From positions 1 to 35,858 of the forward strand of contig DASRYU010000132.1 of NCBI GenBank assembly GCA_035687045.1: a DNA stretch of 35,858 nucleotides, in the 5' to 3' direction. This stretch comes from JAJPHT01 sp035687045 (GTDB lineage: Archaea; Thermoplasmatota; SW-10-69-26; JACQPN01; JAJPHT01). Both the position numbers and the translations under genes were made by a program. Below are positions 16,301-25,100 of the stretch, one piece after another. How positions within the stretch are numbered: position 1 is the stretch's first letter; each line of letters starts with the position of its first letter. The notes under the pieces were generated by a model. That model was not told the DNA's origin, did no database searches, and saw only the letters and a list, made by a program, of their open reading frames with translations.

Positions 16301-16336
16301 TGGCGCCTCCCGAACATGAATGTTCGTGAGGCGCCA
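16301..16336. repeat. 36-bp near-perfect inverted repeat
   Basis: Arms 16301-16317 and 16320-16336 (17 bases each, left arm starting TGGCGCCTC and ending GAACAT) match at 16 of 17 positions around the central GA. As DNA it is a candidate operator with core GAACATGAATGTTC; as RNA a strong hairpin. It lies between the endonuclease IV start and the purine-rich repeats. Confidence 0.85.
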
Positions 16337-16337
16337 G

Positions 16338-16425
16338 GCCGAGGCGCGGGGCCGAGGCGCGGGGCCGAGGAGGCCGAGGCGCGGGGCCGAGGCGCGGGGC
16401 CGAGGAGGCCGAGGCGAAGGACGAG
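16338..16425. repeat. 35-bp tandem repeats, purine-rich on the plus strand
   Basis: Two identical 35-base units (16338-16372 and 16373-16407), each built of the motif GCCGAGG separated by CGCGGG or AG, followed by a degenerating third unit. No coding pattern is consistent across both strands here. Confidence 0.85.
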
Positions 16426-16440
16426 GACGAGGCGAGGCTT

Positions 16441-16530
16441 CTCGGCCTCGGCCCGCGCCTCGGCCTGCCTCGGCCTCGGCCCGCGCACCTAGGCCTAGCT
16501 CGGCCTCGGCGTCGGCCTCGGCGCCAGCGT
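16441..16530. repeat. CCTCGG-rich arm complementary to the purine-rich repeats
   Basis: The stretch repeats TCGGCCTCGGCCCGCGC (at 16442 and 16470) and further CTCGGC units, the complement of the GCCGAGG motif in the neighbouring repeats. Together they could fold into a very large imperfect hairpin. The 16234-16531 gap holds no gene that I can support. Confidence 0.7.
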
Positions 16531-16531
16531 C

Positions 16532-17155
16532 CTAGCGGCGGTTCTCGAGCTCGACGAGCGCGGGGTCGGCGAATAGGAAGTACTGGCTCGCGGCGCCGCG
16601 GCTCGCGTACTTCACGGCGATGGGGAAGTGCACGATGACCTCGCCGCCGCGCGGGGGCGAGAACGGCTTCTCGTAGTAGAGCGCGTCGTCCGTGTACTGG
16701 AAGAAGCACGGGAAGCGCGCCGGGCGGCTCGTCTCGCGGCAGATCTCGAGGGGGTTCCCCGCGGCGTCGATGGCCTCGATGACGACGACCTTGAGCTGGA
16801 CGCGCTCGGTCGCGCGGAGGTTCGTGCGGAACTCCGTGATGGGGATCTCCTCGCCCTCCCGGGCGAACGTCACGAGGTCCACGATCTTCGGTTGATCCCC
16901 GAAGGAGAAGAACTTCGGGTTGAGCGCGTCGCCCGCCTGGCGCAGCGTCACGCCGTAGAGGGCGACCTTGACCGACTGGAACTGGCCGACGAGGCTGTTC
17001 TCGTCCCCGATGACGCGCACCTGGATGCGGACGGTGCCCATCTGGTTGTACCAGTCCTTCACGTTGCAACCCGCGAACGCGGGCATGACGACGAGGAGCG
17101 CCAGGAGGAGCGCCTTGCGGTGTCGCACGAGCGCGGTTGACCCGCGAGCGCGCAT
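16532..17155 (-). CDS. Lipoprotein, DUF4382-like
   Basis: The 207-residue protein has a basic start, a hydrophobic helix (ALLLALLVVMPAFAGC) and a lipobox Cys, so it should be a lipid-anchored exported protein. The following region (TVRIQVRVIGD, SVKVALYGVTLRQAG, then VDLVTFAREGEEIPI) resembles the strand pattern of DUF4382-type surface proteins, which have no known activity. ATG 17155 is taken; GTG 17128 gives the more usual signal (VRHRKALLLALL) and may be the true start. The gene diverges from the ribosomal operon, whose TATA box lies at 17241-17250. Confidence 0.7.
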   Translation of the reverse strand: MRARGSTALVRHRKALLLALLVVMPAFAGCNVKDWYNQMGTVRIQVRVIGDENSLVGQFQSVKVALYGVTLRQAGDALNPKFFSFGDQPKIVDLVTFAREGEEIPITEFRTNLRATERVQLKVVVIEAIDAAGNPLEICRETSRPARFPCFFQYTDDALYYEKPFSPPRGGEVIVHFPIAVKYASRGAASQYFLFADPALVELENRR

Positions 17156-17240
17156 GAACGTTGTGGAGAGGGTTCTGACCGACACTCCGCCGTTCCGCGC
17201 GGGCGCGAGGGCGCCTGAGCGCCGCGGGCGCGTGGCATAG

Positions 17241-17250
17241 CTTCATAAAG
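17241..17250 (+). promoter_or_regulatory. Promoter element of the ribosomal/rpoN operon
   Basis: CTTCATAAAG is the only AT-rich stretch upstream of eL18. It implies a start site near 17275 and an untranslated leader of about 60 bases carrying a Shine-Dalgarno site, unlike most genes here. Confidence 0.45.
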
Positions 17251-17322
17251 GGGAACCAGCATCGGCGCCTCCTCGCCCTACCTCGGCCCGGCCCTGCCGC
17301 GGCCCGTAGTGGTGCGATGTCG

Positions 17323-17328
17323 AAGGAG
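17323..17328 (+). promoter_or_regulatory. Shine-Dalgarno site fixing the eL18 start
   Basis: AAGGAG lies nine bases before ATG 17338 and inside the coding part of the alternative start ATG 17317, so it decides for 17338. Confidence 0.6.
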
Positions 17329-17337
17329 TCAGACCGA

Positions 17338-17709
17338 ATGCCCCATGCGTCCGTAGATACGAAGACGAACCCGGGGCTTCGCGTGCTCATCCAGGACCTC
17401 AAGAAGCGATCCTGGGACAACGAGGCCCCGATCTGGCGAGACATCGCGAAGCGGCTCGAGAAGCCCACGAAGCACCGCATCGTGGTCAACCTCTCTCGTG
17501 TGGACCGCTACGCGAACGAAGGAGACACCGTGATCGTCCCCGGCAAGCTGCTTGCCGCCGGCGCCATCACGAAGAAGGTCCGCGTCGCGGCGTACAACTT
17601 CAGCGCCGCCGCGGTGGAAAAGATCGTGCAGGCTGGCGGCGAGTGCGTCTCGATCGAGGCGCTCGCGGACACCAACCCGAAGGGCACGGACATCAAGATC
17701 CTCGGGTGA
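17338..17709 (+). CDS. rpl18e: 50S ribosomal protein eL18 (L18e)
   Basis: The 123-residue product (about 120 is usual) contains LRVLIQDLKKRSWDNEAPIWRDIAKRL-type sequence, split here as LIQDLKKRSW and NEAPIWRDIA, followed by HRIVVNLSRVDRYANEGDTV and VPGKLLAAGAI, all standard for archaeal/eukaryal L18e in the large ribosomal subunit. It is the first gene of the conserved archaeal cluster eL18-uL13-uS9-rpoN. ATG 17338 is supported by a well-spaced AAGGAG. Its stop overlaps the start of uL13 (TGATG), implying coupled translation. Confidence 0.96.
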   Translation: MPHASVDTKTNPGLRVLIQDLKKRSWDNEAPIWRDIAKRLEKPTKHRIVVNLSRVDRYANEGDTVIVPGKLLAAGAITKKVRVAAYNFSAAAVEKIVQAGGECVSIEALADTNPKGTDIKILG

Positions 17710-18203
17710 TGCAAATGCCGAAGAAGATCACGCAGAACCCGCAGATCGCCGCCTGGGCCCGCCAGGGCAAGGCGCCCGTCGTCACGGTCATCGACGCCTC
17801 CGGCGCCTCCGCCGGCCGCCTCGCGAGCTACGTCGCGAAGCGCCTGCTCGCGGGCGAAGAGGTCCACATCGTCAACAGCGAGAACGCCACCATCTCGGGC
17901 TCCCTCGAGGCCGTGATGGAGCGCTACCACTTCAAGCGCGACGTCGGTACGACGAAGACGGGTCCGTTCTACCCGCGCGTCCCCCACATGATGATGAAGC
18001 GCACGGTGCGCGGCATGCTCAACTACCAGGAGCTGCCCAGCCACCGCGCCGCCTACAAGCGCCTCCGCTGCCACATCGGCGTCCCCGATGAGCTCGAGGG
18101 CAAGCCCGTCGTCACGGAAGAGAAGGCCAAGAGCAGCGCGCAGCGCTCCGTCACGTTCGGCGAGATCGCGACGCGCCTTGGCGCCAAGTTCGGGCAGGTG
18201 TGA
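17709..18203 (+). CDS. rpl13: 50S ribosomal protein uL13
   Basis: The 164-residue protein contains VIDASGASAGRLASYVAKRLLAG, here seen as DASGASAGRLASYVAKRLL, then VHIVNSENATISG, GPFYPRVPHMMMKRTVRGML and a C-terminal FGEIATRLGAKF. These are hallmarks of archaeal uL13, a large-subunit protein near the peptide exit region. ATG 17709 overlaps the eL18 stop (TGATG); ATG 17715 is an alternative. A non-conserved N-terminal lead of about 25 residues precedes the family core. Confidence 0.96.
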   Translation: MQMPKKITQNPQIAAWARQGKAPVVTVIDASGASAGRLASYVAKRLLAGEEVHIVNSENATISGSLEAVMERYHFKRDVGTTKTGPFYPRVPHMMMKRTVRGMLNYQELPSHRAAYKRLRCHIGVPDELEGKPVVTEEKAKSSAQRSVTFGEIATRLGAKFGQV

Positions 18204-18207
18204 AGCA

Positions 18208-18606
18208 ATGAAGGTCGTCAACGTCAGCGGCAAGCGCAAGACGGCCGTCGCCCGCGCCACCGCGCGCAAGGGCGAGGGTCGCATCCGCATCAACAACACG
18301 CCTCTCGAGATCTACACGCCCGAGCTCGCGCGCCTGAAGATCAAGGAGGCGCTCTACTTCGCCGGCGAGCACGGCACCTCCGTCGACATCGACATCGATG
18401 TCCGCGGCGGCGGCGTCATCGGCCAGGCCGAGGCCGTCCGCACGGCGATCGCCCGCGCGATCGTCGAGCTCACGGGCGACGAGAAGCTCAAGGAGAACTA
18501 CATCGCGTACGACCGCACGCTCCTTGTCAACGACACCCGCCGCAAGGAGGCCAAGCACCAGCTGGGCCGCGGCGCGCGCAAGAAGAAGCAGAAGTCGTAC
18601 CGTTGA
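18208..18606 (+). CDS. rps9: 30S ribosomal protein uS9
   Basis: The 132-residue product starts VVNVSGKRKTAVARATARKG and ends DTRRKEAKHQLGRGARKKKQ followed by SYR. The Arg-Tyr/Lys-rich tail that reaches the P-site tRNA and the GKRKTAVARAT start are diagnostic of archaeal uS9 in the small subunit. It follows uL13 by four bases in the operon. Confidence 0.97.
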   Translation: MKVVNVSGKRKTAVARATARKGEGRIRINNTPLEIYTPELARLKIKEALYFAGEHGTSVDIDIDVRGGGVIGQAEAVRTAIARAIVELTGDEKLKENYIAYDRTLLVNDTRRKEAKHQLGRGARKKKQKSYR

Positions 18607-18617
18607 GGTGAACCACG

Positions 18618-18809
18618 ATGATGATCCCGGTCCGTTGCTTCACGTGCGGCAAGGTCATCGGCGGCGCCTACGAGGCGTTCAAGGAACGCCGCGCCGCCGG
18701 CGAGAACCCGCAGAAGGTCATGGACAGCCTCGGCCTCACGCGCTACTGCTGCCGCAGGATGCTCGTCAGCCAGGTCGACATCATCGACGACGCGGCGCCG
18801 TACGCCTGA
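18618..18809 (+). CDS. rpoN: DNA-directed RNA polymerase subunit N (Rpb10)
   Basis: The 63-residue protein begins MMIPVRCFTCGKVIGGAYEA and ends RYCCRRMLVSQVDIID followed by DAAPYA. The CFTCGK and YCCRRM pairs bind the single zinc of Rpb10, a small assembly subunit of archaeal RNA polymerase. A GAGGTGA site lies six bases before the ATG. Its last seven codons, stop and 3' flank are repeated twice more downstream (18784-18960). Confidence 0.96.
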   Translation: MMIPVRCFTCGKVIGGAYEAFKERRAAGENPQKVMDSLGLTRYCCRRMLVSQVDIIDDAAPYA

Positions 18810-18960
18810 AGCGCCGCGTCCGAGACGCGACGTGCTGCGCACGTCGCTGGTCGACGACGCGGCCCCCTACGCCTGAGGCCGCGTCCGAGACGCGACGTGC
18901 TGCGCACGTCGCTGGTCGACGACGCGGCGCCGTACGCCTGAAGCGCGTCCGAGACGCGAC
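18784..18960 (+). repeat. Three tandem copies of the rpoN 3' end
   Basis: Units 18784-18850, 18851-18915 and 18916-18960 (the third shortened) each encode DDAAPYA plus stop and the following trailer. The first two trailers contain a perfect nine-base hairpin (GCGACGTGC, loop TGC, GCACGTCGC) and all contain the shorter GCGTC-CGA-GACGC hairpin. Only the first unit lies in the gene; the copies differ at a few positions, for example the central copy at the PY codons. Confidence 0.85.
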
Positions 18961-18973
18961 CGCGCGTCGCCCC

Positions 18974-18991
18974 TTTTTTCCTTTCTCGTTC
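18974..18991 (+). terminator. T-rich terminator of the ribosomal/rpoN operon
   Basis: Six T followed by CCTTTCTCGTT after the repeated 3' ends fits archaeal RNA polymerase termination at T tracts. It lies between the rpoN operon and the convergent phosphoesterase gene. Confidence 0.6.
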
Positions 18992-19008
18992 TTCCAGCGC
19001 GCGCTCCG

Positions 19009-19824
19009 TCACGCCGCGCGCTGCCACGCGCCGCGCGCGTCCTTCGCGTACGTGGTGCGCAGCGTCGTCTCGAACGCGGCGCCGTTCCAGCCGCGCACCT
19101 CGATGCCCACCCGCGCGGCGGCGCCGTCGATGGTGATGAGGTTGTACGTGTTGACCTCGCCGCGTCGGCGCGTGCTCGTGGCCGTGCCCGCCTGCGCGAC
19201 AAGGATGCTCCGGCCCAGCGTGACGTGGTGCGCGCGCGCGTCGCCGGTGTAGCCTTCGTGGAGGTGGCCCGCGAGAAGAAGCTCGACGCCCGCCTCCTCC
19301 GCGGCGCGCAGCGCGTGTCCGGCGCCGCCGACGATGCGCTCCTGCGGGCGCGCCTCGGGCGGGAGGAACGGGTGGTGCGTGACGAGCACGCGGAACGCCC
19401 GCGGCGGCGCCTCGCGCCCCCACGCGCGCACGAGCGCGAGCTGCTCCTCGCTCACGGCCCCATGCTTCCACGTGAGCGACCGCGCGGTGTTGAGGCCGAG
19501 GACCGCGAGCTCCTCGTCCTGCCAGCGGGGGCAGAGCTCCTCGTCGATGGCCGCGCGGTAGCGCGCGAGCGGCGCGAGGAACCGCCGCGCGACGTCGTAG
19601 AGCGGCACGTCGTGGTTCCCCGGCACGGCGAGGACGGGCGCGGGCATGCGCGCGAGGAACGCCGCCGCCGCCTCGTACTCGGCGCCCCGCGCGCGCTGCG
19701 TGAGGTCGCCGCTCACGACGACGACGTCGGGACGCGCGCGCGCCACGTCCGCGACGGCGCCTTCCACGACGGCGGGGTCGACGCGGCCGAAGTGCAGGTC
19801 GGAGAGATGCGCCAGGAGCCTCAG
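19009..19824 (-). CDS. Metallophosphoesterase, CpdA/Icc-like, with apparent CTG start
   Basis: The 271-residue product has all dimetal phosphoesterase motifs: HLSDLHFG (Asp9, His11), SGDLTQRARG (Asp40), PGNHDVPLYD (Asn70, His71), VTHHPFLPP and AGHLHEGYTG. It resembles cyclic-nucleotide or phosphodiester hydrolases; substrate unknown. In this frame I find no ATG, GTG or TTG for at least 30 codons upstream of HLSDLHFG. The codon giving the usual MRLL start is CTG at 19824-19822, overlapping the TGA stop of the lipid kinase gene as CTGA, parallel to the ATGA overlaps elsewhere. Either CTG is used or a base change has damaged an ATG. Confidence 0.85.
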   Translation of the reverse strand: MRLLAHLSDLHFGRVDPAVVEGAVADVARARPDVVVVSGDLTQRARGAEYEAAAAFLARMPAPVLAVPGNHDVPLYDVARRFLAPLARYRAAIDEELCPRWQDEELAVLGLNTARSLTWKHGAVSEEQLALVRAWGREAPPRAFRVLVTHHPFLPPEARPQERIVGGAGHALRAAEEAGVELLLAGHLHEGYTGDARAHHVTLGRSILVAQAGTATSTRRRGEVNTYNLITIDGAAARVGIEVRGWNGAAFETTLRTTYAKDARGAWQRAA

Positions 19825-20726
19825 GCGACCGCTCCCCCCGGCGCGAGCACGCGCAGCGCCCCCGGCAGGACGCGGTATTCCAACGGCGGGCGCAGCGTGA
19901 ACACCTCGCCGTCGAGCGCGACGCGGAGGTGCGCGCGCGGGGCGTCCACGCGCACGCTCGTCGCCTCCTCGAGCGCGAGGTCTGCGGCGTTCTCGAGCGA
20001 CCCCGCGAGCGCGCGCAGCGCGAGGACCGCGACGCCCGCGCGCCCCGTGCGCCGCGTGTGCGCGACGGTGAGCGTTCCCGCGTCGAGGCGCGCGCGCTTG
20101 CCGATGGCGCGCCCCTCGAGCGCGTACGCGTTGTTGCCGATGAAGAGGAGGGGCGTCGCGATGCGCTCGGCGCGCCCTTCGACCGTCAGGACGACGCGCG
20201 CGAGCGGCAGCCGACGAAGGACGTCCCACGACGCGCGGAAGGTGGCGGCGCGCTTCGAGCCGCCCTCCTCCGCGTGCCTCTCGTCGCGCATGCGCACGAG
20301 CTGCGGGTAGAGGCCGAGGCTCGAGTTGTTCACGAACACGCGCTCGTTCACGCGCGCCGCGTCGATCCGCACGGTGGCGCCGGCGGCGACGACGGCCGCG
20401 GCCTCGGGCGGCTCGAGCGGGAGGCCGACGTCCTTGGCGAAGTGGTTGAGCGTCCCGAGCGGCAGGACGCCCAGCGGCACGTCCGTCCCGATGAGCGCCT
20501 GCGCGACGGCGCTCACCGTGCCGTCGCCCCCGGCCGCCACGAGCGCGTGCGGCCTCTCGCTCACGAGCTGGCGCGCCACGCGCTCGAGGTCGGCGCCGGC
20601 GACGCATCGCACCTCGGGCGCTACCCCCGTCGCGTCGAACGCCTCCGTGATCAGGCGCGTGCGCTCCTCCATCGCCGCGCCGCCCCCCGATGCGCAGTTC
20701 GCCAGCACCACGATGCGCGTGCCCAC
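19821..20726 (-). CDS. Diacylglycerol kinase family lipid kinase
   Basis: The 301-residue product has the DAGK catalytic domain: IVVLANCASGGG at the N-terminus, AAGGDGTVSAVAQAL (nucleotide-binding GGDGT), then LGVLPLGTLNHFAKDVGLP and FVNNSSLGLYP. The C-terminal half is the typical beta-sandwich with HLRVALDGEVF. Members phosphorylate diacylglycerol, sphingoid bases or archaeal lipid precursors with ATP at the membrane face. GTG 20726 is the start. It is followed by the overlapping phosphoesterase gene, so a phosphorylation/dephosphorylation pair is possible. Confidence 0.88.
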   Translation of the reverse strand: MGTRIVVLANCASGGGAAMEERTRLITEAFDATGVAPEVRCVAGADLERVARQLVSERPHALVAAGGDGTVSAVAQALIGTDVPLGVLPLGTLNHFAKDVGLPLEPPEAAAVVAAGATVRIDAARVNERVFVNNSSLGLYPQLVRMRDERHAEEGGSKRAATFRASWDVLRRLPLARVVLTVEGRAERIATPLLFIGNNAYALEGRAIGKRARLDAGTLTVAHTRRTGRAGVAVLALRALAGSLENAADLALEEATSVRVDAPRAHLRVALDGEVFTLRPPLEYRVLPGALRVLAPGGAVA

Positions 20727-20830
20727 GCCCCCTTCCTGCCGCCTTCGCTGGGTTCAGGGTTTCGGCTCGCCCGCGGGCGCGACGGCCCGGCGCGGGTAGG
20801 TTGATGGAGCGGATGCGGCATGGCGCCCGC

Positions 20831-22057
20831 ATGCCCTCCGCAGCCCCCCGCGCGCGCCGCGTCCCCAAGCTCCTTCTCCTCGGGTCGGGCGAGCTTGGCA
20901 AGGAGGTCGCGATCGAGGCGATGCGCCTGGGCTGCGAGGTCGTCGCGTGCGACCGCTACGCCGGCGCGCCGGCCATGCAGGTCGCGCACCGGAGCCACGT
21001 CTTCTCCATGCTGGACGGCGAGGCCATCCGGCGCGTCGTGGAGGCGGAGGAGCCCGACCTCATCGTTCCGGAGATCGAGGCCATCGCTACGGCGACGCTC
21101 GTCGACCTGGAGAAGGAGGGGTGGAACGTCGTGCCGACGGCGCGCGCGGCGCGGCTCACGATGGACCGCGAGGGCATCCGGCGGCTGGCGGCGGAGGAGC
21201 TGAAGGTGCCCACGTCGAGCTATCGCTTCGCGTCGAGCTACGAGGAGCTCGTGGAAGGCGCGCGCAGCGTCGGCTTCCCGTGCGTCATCAAGCCGACGAT
21301 GTCCTCCTCGGGCAAGGGGCAGAGCGTCGCGCGCAGCGAAGCCGACCTGCGCAAGAGCTGGGACTACGCGATGAGCGGCACGCGCGCGAACACCGGCCGC
21401 GTCATCGTCGAAGGGTTCGTGCGCTTCGACTACGAGATCACGCTCCTCACGGTGCGCCACGCCGGCGGCACGTCGTTCTGCGAGCCCATCGGCCACGTGC
21501 AGGTGGACGGCGACTACCGCGAGAGCTGGCAGCCGCACCCCATGTCGCCCAAGGCCCTCGCGCGCTCGCAGGAGATCGCGAAGAAGGTCACGGACGCGCT
21601 GGGCGGCGAGGGAGTTCCGCGCGGCGATGCCGGCGTCGCGCGCGGGTACGGCGTCTTCGGCGTCGAGCTCTTCGTGCGCGGCGACGACGTGTGGTTCAGC
21701 GAGGTCTCGCCGCGCCCCCACGACACGGGCATGGTCACGATGGCGTCGCAGACGATGAGCGAGTTCGAGCTCCACGTGCGCGCCATCCTCGGGCTCCCCA
21801 TCCCCGAGATCCCCTGCCGCCCCGCCGCGAGCGCCGCGGTCCTCAGCGACATCGAGACGGACGCGCCGGCGGTCGAAGGCGTCGCGGACGCGCTCGCGGA
21901 GCCCGGGACGTGGGTGCGCGTCTTCGGGAAGCCCGTCGCGCACAAGAACCGCCGCATGGCCGTCGCGCTCGCGACCGGCGCGGACGTCGACGAGGCGCGC
22001 CGCAAGGCCGCCGCCGCCGCGAAGCAGGTGCGCGTCGTCGAGCGGCGGGACGCCTAG
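20831..22057 (+). CDS. purT: Formate-dependent phosphoribosylglycinamide formyltransferase
   Basis: PurT converts GAR, formate and ATP to formyl-GAR in purine synthesis, the route many archaea use instead of the folate-dependent enzyme. The 408-residue protein has the ATP-grasp layout: LLLLGSGELGKEVAIEAMRL, VPEIEAIAT, PTSSYRFASSYEEL, FPCVIKPTMSSSGKGQS, VEGFVRFDYEITLLTVR, then VFGVELFVRGDDVWFSEVSP and RPHDTGMVTMAS. ATG 20831 puts GSGELG at the same distance from the start as in E. coli PurT; ATG 20804 or 20813 would add 5-9 residues. Length is close to the usual 390-400. Confidence 0.95.
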   Translation: MPSAAPRARRVPKLLLLGSGELGKEVAIEAMRLGCEVVACDRYAGAPAMQVAHRSHVFSMLDGEAIRRVVEAEEPDLIVPEIEAIATATLVDLEKEGWNVVPTARAARLTMDREGIRRLAAEELKVPTSSYRFASSYEELVEGARSVGFPCVIKPTMSSSGKGQSVARSEADLRKSWDYAMSGTRANTGRVIVEGFVRFDYEITLLTVRHAGGTSFCEPIGHVQVDGDYRESWQPHPMSPKALARSQEIAKKVTDALGGEGVPRGDAGVARGYGVFGVELFVRGDDVWFSEVSPRPHDTGMVTMASQTMSEFELHVRAILGLPIPEIPCRPAASAAVLSDIETDAPAVEGVADALAEPGTWVRVFGKPVAHKNRRMAVALATGADVDEARRKAAAAAKQVRVVERRDA

Positions 22058-22194
22058 GCTTCGGCGAACGTTCCACGACGCGGCGCGCGCGGCGCCGCAC
22101 CGTCTCGCGGCGCGGCAGCATGGGGGGTAGACGACACCCTTTTGGCCTCGCCCCGGCTGGTTCGTGAAGCCTTCGGGCCCGAGGTCGTCCAGCC

Positions 22195-25100
22195 ATGCCT
22201 CCCGAGCTCACCGTGCGCACGCAAGCCGACGACGATCCCCTGACGCCCATTGGCGGCGGGCGCTGGCGAGCGGATGCCACGATGACGCGCTTCCAGGCCG
22301 TCTCGCCGGGGCTCGTCGAGCGGCTGGGCATCCCCCTCTCGCGCTGGCAGGAGGAGGCGGGGCTCTGGTACGAGCGCGTGCACCCGGGCGACCGCGACGC
22401 CGTCCTCCGGCAGCGCGCGCAGCGGCACGACCACACCGCCGAATACCGCTTCATCGCCGGCGACGGCCGCGTGCTCTGGCTGCGCGAGAGCGTCCGCTTC
22501 GCTGGCGACGCCGTCGAAAGCACGGTGCTCGACGTCACGAGCGAGCGGCGCGCGCAGGACCTTCTTGCGTGGCAGACGGCGGTCCTCGACAAGCTCGCCT
22601 CGGGCGCGCCCCTCCGCGAGGCGCTCGACGCCATCTGCCTGGAGGCGGAGCGCCGCTCGGAGCCCGGGCACGCGTACAGCGTCCTTCTCGTGGGCGCCGA
22701 CGGCAAGGCGCTGCGCCACGGAAGCGCTCCGAGCCTCCCGGAGGCGTACAACCGCGCCATCGACGGCCTCGCCATCGGCCCCGACGTCGGCTCGTGCGGC
22801 GCGGCGGCGCATCTTCGCGCGCCCGTCGTCGCGGAGGACATCGCCACCGACGCCCGCTGGGCCGCCTTCCGCCCCCTCACCTCGAAGCTCCCCTACCGCG
22901 CCTGCTGGTCGTACCCCATCGTCTCGGCGCAGGGGGATCTTCTCGGCACGTGGGCCGTCTACCGCGTGCGCCCCGGCGCCCCGACGCCGGCGGACATCGA
23001 GATCGTGTCCACCGCGACGCGCCTTGCGGCCATCGCCATCGACCGCGACCGCTCGTCGCGCTCCACGCGCGTGACGGAGGAGCGCTTCCGCCTCGTCGCC
23101 CGCGCCACGAACGACACCATCTGGGACTGGGACCTCCGCACGAACGACCTCTGGTGGAACGAGAACTTCACCTCCATGTTCGGCTACCGCCTCGACGAGA
23201 TCGAGACCTCGATCGACTCGTGGACGAACCGCATCCACCCGGAGGACCTGCCGCGCGTGAAGAGCAGCATCCACGCCGCCATCGAGGGGACCGAGCTCAC
23301 CTGGCACGACGAGTACCGCTTCCGCCGCAAGGACGGCGGGTACTCGCTCATCCTCGACCGCGGCTTCATCATCCGCGACGACCGCGGGCACGCCGTCCGC
23401 ATGGTCGGCTCGATGATGGACCTCACGGAGCGCAAGGCGGTCCAGGCGGAGCTTGAGCGCACGCGCCACAACCTCGAGCTCATCCTGCAGAACGCCGGCG
23501 AAGGCGTGTACGGCGTCGACGCCGAGGGCACGACGACGTTCATGAACGAGGCCGCGCTCAAGATGCTCGGCCTCCGGCAGGAGGAGGCGGTGGGCCGCAA
23601 GCTCCACGACGTCATCCACCACACGCACCCCAACGGCGCGCGCTACCACGCCGTCGACTGCCCCATCTACCAGGCGGCGCACGGCGGGCCCGGCGCGAGC
23701 GTCAAGCACGAGTTCTTCTACCACAAGGACGGCACCGCCATCCCGGTCGAGTACGTCACCAAGCCCATCCACGACGGCGGCCGCGTGGTCGGCGCCGTCA
23801 CCGTCTTCACCGACGTCCGCGCCCGTCGCCGCGCCGAGCGCGAGCTGCGCGAGAGCCGCGAACGCCTCGACGTCGCGCTCAACGCGGCGCAGCTGGGCGC
23901 GTGGGACCTCGACCTCACGACGGACAAGGCCGTCCGCTCCCTGCGCCACGACCAGATCTTCGGATACGCGACGCTTCAGGAGGAGTGGGGCGCGGAGAGG
24001 TTCTTCGGCCACGTCGTCCCCGAGCACCGCGAGCCGGTCAAGGCCGCCTTCGACGACGCCTTCCGCAACGGCCGGCTCACCTTCGAGTGCGAGATCGTCC
24101 GCGCCGACGGCCAGCGCGCCTGGATCACGGCGCAGGGCACGGTCCTCTACGACGGCGGCAAGCCAGTCCGCATGCTGGGCGTCGTCGCCGACATCACCGA
24201 CCGCAAGCGGTCCGACGAGGCGCTCCGCGAGAGCGAGGCGCGCTACCGCTTCCTCGCCGACAACGCGCGCGACATGATCACCCGGAGCTCCCCCGACGGG
24301 CGGCTGCTCTACGTCTCGCCCGCCGCGAAGCGCATCCTCGGCTACGAGCCGCACGAGCTGATCGGGCGCGTGGGGATGGAGCTTGTCCACCCCGAGGACG
24401 TCGAGCGCATCCGCCGCGAGCGCACCGAGATCGTCGCCTCCGACGACGCGCGCACCGTCACGCTGCGCTTCCGCCGCAAGGACGGCAGCTACGTGTGGCT
24501 CGAGGCGGTCGCGCAGGCGGTCCACGACCCGAAGACGGGCGCGCTCGTCGAGCTCGTCGGCGCCTCGCGCGACGTCACGGAGCGCAAGCGCGCCGAGGAG
24601 TCGCTCCGCCAGAGCGAAGAGCGTCTCCGCGCGGCCATCACCGCCTCCTCCACCGGCACCTTCCGCTGGGACATCGAGACGAGCGCCCTGGAGTGGGACG
24701 AGAACCTCGACCGCCTCTTCGGCCTCCCGCCCGGGAAGACGGCGCGCCAGCTCGACCAGTTCACGAGCCTCGTGCACCCGGACGACCGCCCTGCCGTCCT
24801 AGCCGCGCTGGAGAAGTGCGTCAAGGAGGGCTCCGACTTCGACCTCACGTTCCGCGTGGTCTGGCCGGACGGCAGCATCCACTGGCTCCTCGACCGCGGC
24901 AGCATGGTCCGCGACGCCGAGGGGCGCCCGCGCTACATGACCGGCGCCTGCACGGACATCACCGCGCGCAAGCAGGTGGAGGACGAGCTGCGCTACCAGC
25001 GCGACCTCACGCAGACCATCGCGGAGAACGCGGGCTCGGCGCTGTTCATGATGGACGCGAAGGGCTACCCGATCTTCCTCAACGACGCGGCCTCGAAGCT

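Noticed and set aside
16301..16336. Palindrome as an SOS (Cheo/LexA) box
   Set aside because: The GAAC/GTTC half-sites are six bases apart rather than four and LexA is not expected in Archaea.
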